DNA from: Ostrinia nubilalis | Taxonomy: Eukaryota; Arthropoda; Insecta; Lepidoptera; Crambidae | Assembly: GCF_963855985.1 (NCBI RefSeq) | Contig: NC_087110.1 | Coordinates: 2,781,001 to 2,845,000 of the forward strand | Direction: 5' to 3' | Length of the DNA: 64,000 bases | Shown here: piece by piece, positions 62,743-64,000 of the stretch | How positions within the stretch are numbered: the first letter of the stretch is position 1 | Layout of the letters: every line of letters begins with the position of its first letter | Translations under genes and position numbers: made by a program | Notes under the pieces: generated by a model | What the model was told of the DNA's origin: nothing | What the model saw: only the letters and a program-made list of their open reading frames with translations | The model's database searches: none

Positions 62743-64000
62743 ATCCAAAAACATTTGAAAATCTAACACATGCGTTAATAGGCACATTTTCTTGACAAGA
62801 TTGTCCCATAGTAATCACCATCTCACTTTATTCATCCAGTTGCGGCTGGAAGTTCTTGAGGTCGTCTGTCCATCGAGTTAAGAGGCTGATGTTTGCTTAT
62901 TTTTCTCTTAAATGACTTATACGCCATCCACGGCATAGCGCAAAGCTGTGTTCTTATTAATTTCTGCCGGTAGCACACGGCTAAATTGTAAACTTAACGA
63001 ACAGTTTAAGTAAAACTTTAACAGTTTAGGCTTTGTTTACTTTTGGTAGTTACTACTTTCAGGCTTGTCATGGTTTCTGTAATGCAAACAAACGTTTATC
63101 TATCTAACTATACATCATTTTAATCAACCGACAGGTGGCGGTGGTGTCGGAACTTGAATTATCGCAAATTGAATAAGTTTCGACGCGACTAGTTCCGAAA
63201 GTCATTATGCAGTTTGCGCTGAATTTTGGGCAATTTCGGTTCAATTAAGAGTAAATAGTATGGGTATAAACTCTAGGTAGTAGGTACTTAATCACGCCGA
63301 CTACACGTCAGTCACTGACCTGTAATAAGTTAATGTTTGGGACCTGTTTGGGATAAACCTTTCTTGATTTTAGTTATCCTAATAAGCAAAAACATAGTAA
63401 TGAGCTTTCAAAATCTATCAGGTTCTGGAATGGCTCTTCAAAGGTAGTAGTAAAAGGTATAGGATGCTGCACTGAAAAAAATGGTTTGCTTACTGCTTAA
63501 GCAAATAAGTGACGTGCGAACTAGAGGTTACTACTAACTTTGGTTATGATGAACCAAATGTTGTGTAAATTAAACATACTGTTTTGAAGTGAGCTAAACC
63601 AAGCTTGGTTATAGGTTAACACTCAGTTCGCCAGTCGAGTAAGTGTAAGCAGTAACTAAAATTTTTTTCAGTTTGATCGTAGACTCTATCTTATCCTAGT
63701 AATTAGGTTGGATATAACTCAACCGGTTTAAAGTCTTAACGTGTTTTCTGAAGCACGAAATCATCTTTACAAATGAGGAAGATCCAAGCAATCTCATAAT
63801 TTGGAAAGGGTAACAATTACAATTAAAAATACTTTGTACAACGCACTGAGGCGTAAACTCAGAAGTTTTCCCAAAAAATTAAATAAAACACCAACATAAC
63901 ATCCTTTCATTAACTTCCATAAAAACGACCCAGTAATATTCCCGGGGCATTTTTTCAACCCTTCCTTTGGTGAAATACTTGAATTCTTTTTGAACTTGTT
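62743..64000. other. mostly unannotated window end
   Basis: A weak RTE-like scrap (AGTTCTTGAGGTCGTCTGTC) lies near 62852. The rest is AT-rich with no exon, RNA gene or repeat end that I can support. Confidence 0.35.

Noticed and set aside
1..64000. CRISPR array, operon or phage-like gene set
   Set aside because: The short direct repeats are microsatellites, tandem transposon arms or cassettes, without regular spacers. All coding remnants are eukaryotic transposon proteins.

Overview
This 64 kb window looks like nuclear DNA of a moth or butterfly (Lepidoptera). It is AT-rich and intron-like, has no compact gene cluster, and is full of repeats of a lepidopteran kind: 5'-truncated RTE 3' ends, a jockey-like LINE, tRNA-derived SINE copies, CTAGC...TTATAATATTAGTATAGAT cassettes carrying GACA/TCTG microsatellites, mariner-type MITEs starting CAGGGTGT, and TTAA-flanked piggyBac-like elements. 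There are no operons, Shine-Dalgarno sites or CRISPR arrays. The host species cannot be named from the sequence.

The only good evidence for a host gene is on the minus strand. Position 56764 is the 3' end of a probable non-coding leader exon (donor GTAAGT) holding three minimal upstream ORFs. At 17532-17470 lies a 63-base exon with a TACTAAT branch site, a pyrimidine-rich CAG acceptor, an ATG, a signal-peptide-like sequence and another GTAAGT donor. If both belong to one transcript, about 39 kb of the window is a single intron, and the next intron runs off the left edge. The protein cannot be identified from 17 residues.

Layout. 1-11 kb: MITEs (one hAT-like with an 8-base duplication), RTE 3' ends, cassettes, and a tandem duplication whose second copy holds a CACGG-ended transposon. 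11.7-13.5 kb: a TTAA-flanked piggyBac-like remnant with an apparently split transposase N-terminus, itself hit by a LINE fragment. 14-20 kb: sparse repeats and the signal-peptide exon. 20.9-24.2 kb: a jockey-like LINE inside a MITE, interrupted by a 657-base element. 27.8-29.5 kb: three nested DNA elements, one a pogo/Tigger-like remnant. 31.9-40.0 kb: a Copia LTR retrotransposon with identical 145-base LTRs and a 5-base target duplication, its reverse transcriptase split by a 4 kb DNA element that contains a TTAA element that in turn contains a SINE and an RTE fragment. 42.0-43.2 kb: a Mutator-like non-autonomous element with a 9-base duplication. 44.9-46.6 kb: LINE, cassette and MITE. 51.7-56 kb: a second Copia 5' end and two more piggyBac-like deletion derivatives. 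56.8 kb: leader exon. 57-64 kb: more MITEs, including a foldback element with one left arm and three right arms.

No cooperating set of genes forms a new system here. What stands out is nested transposon structure, much of it with readable target duplications, so that insertion order can be inferred.
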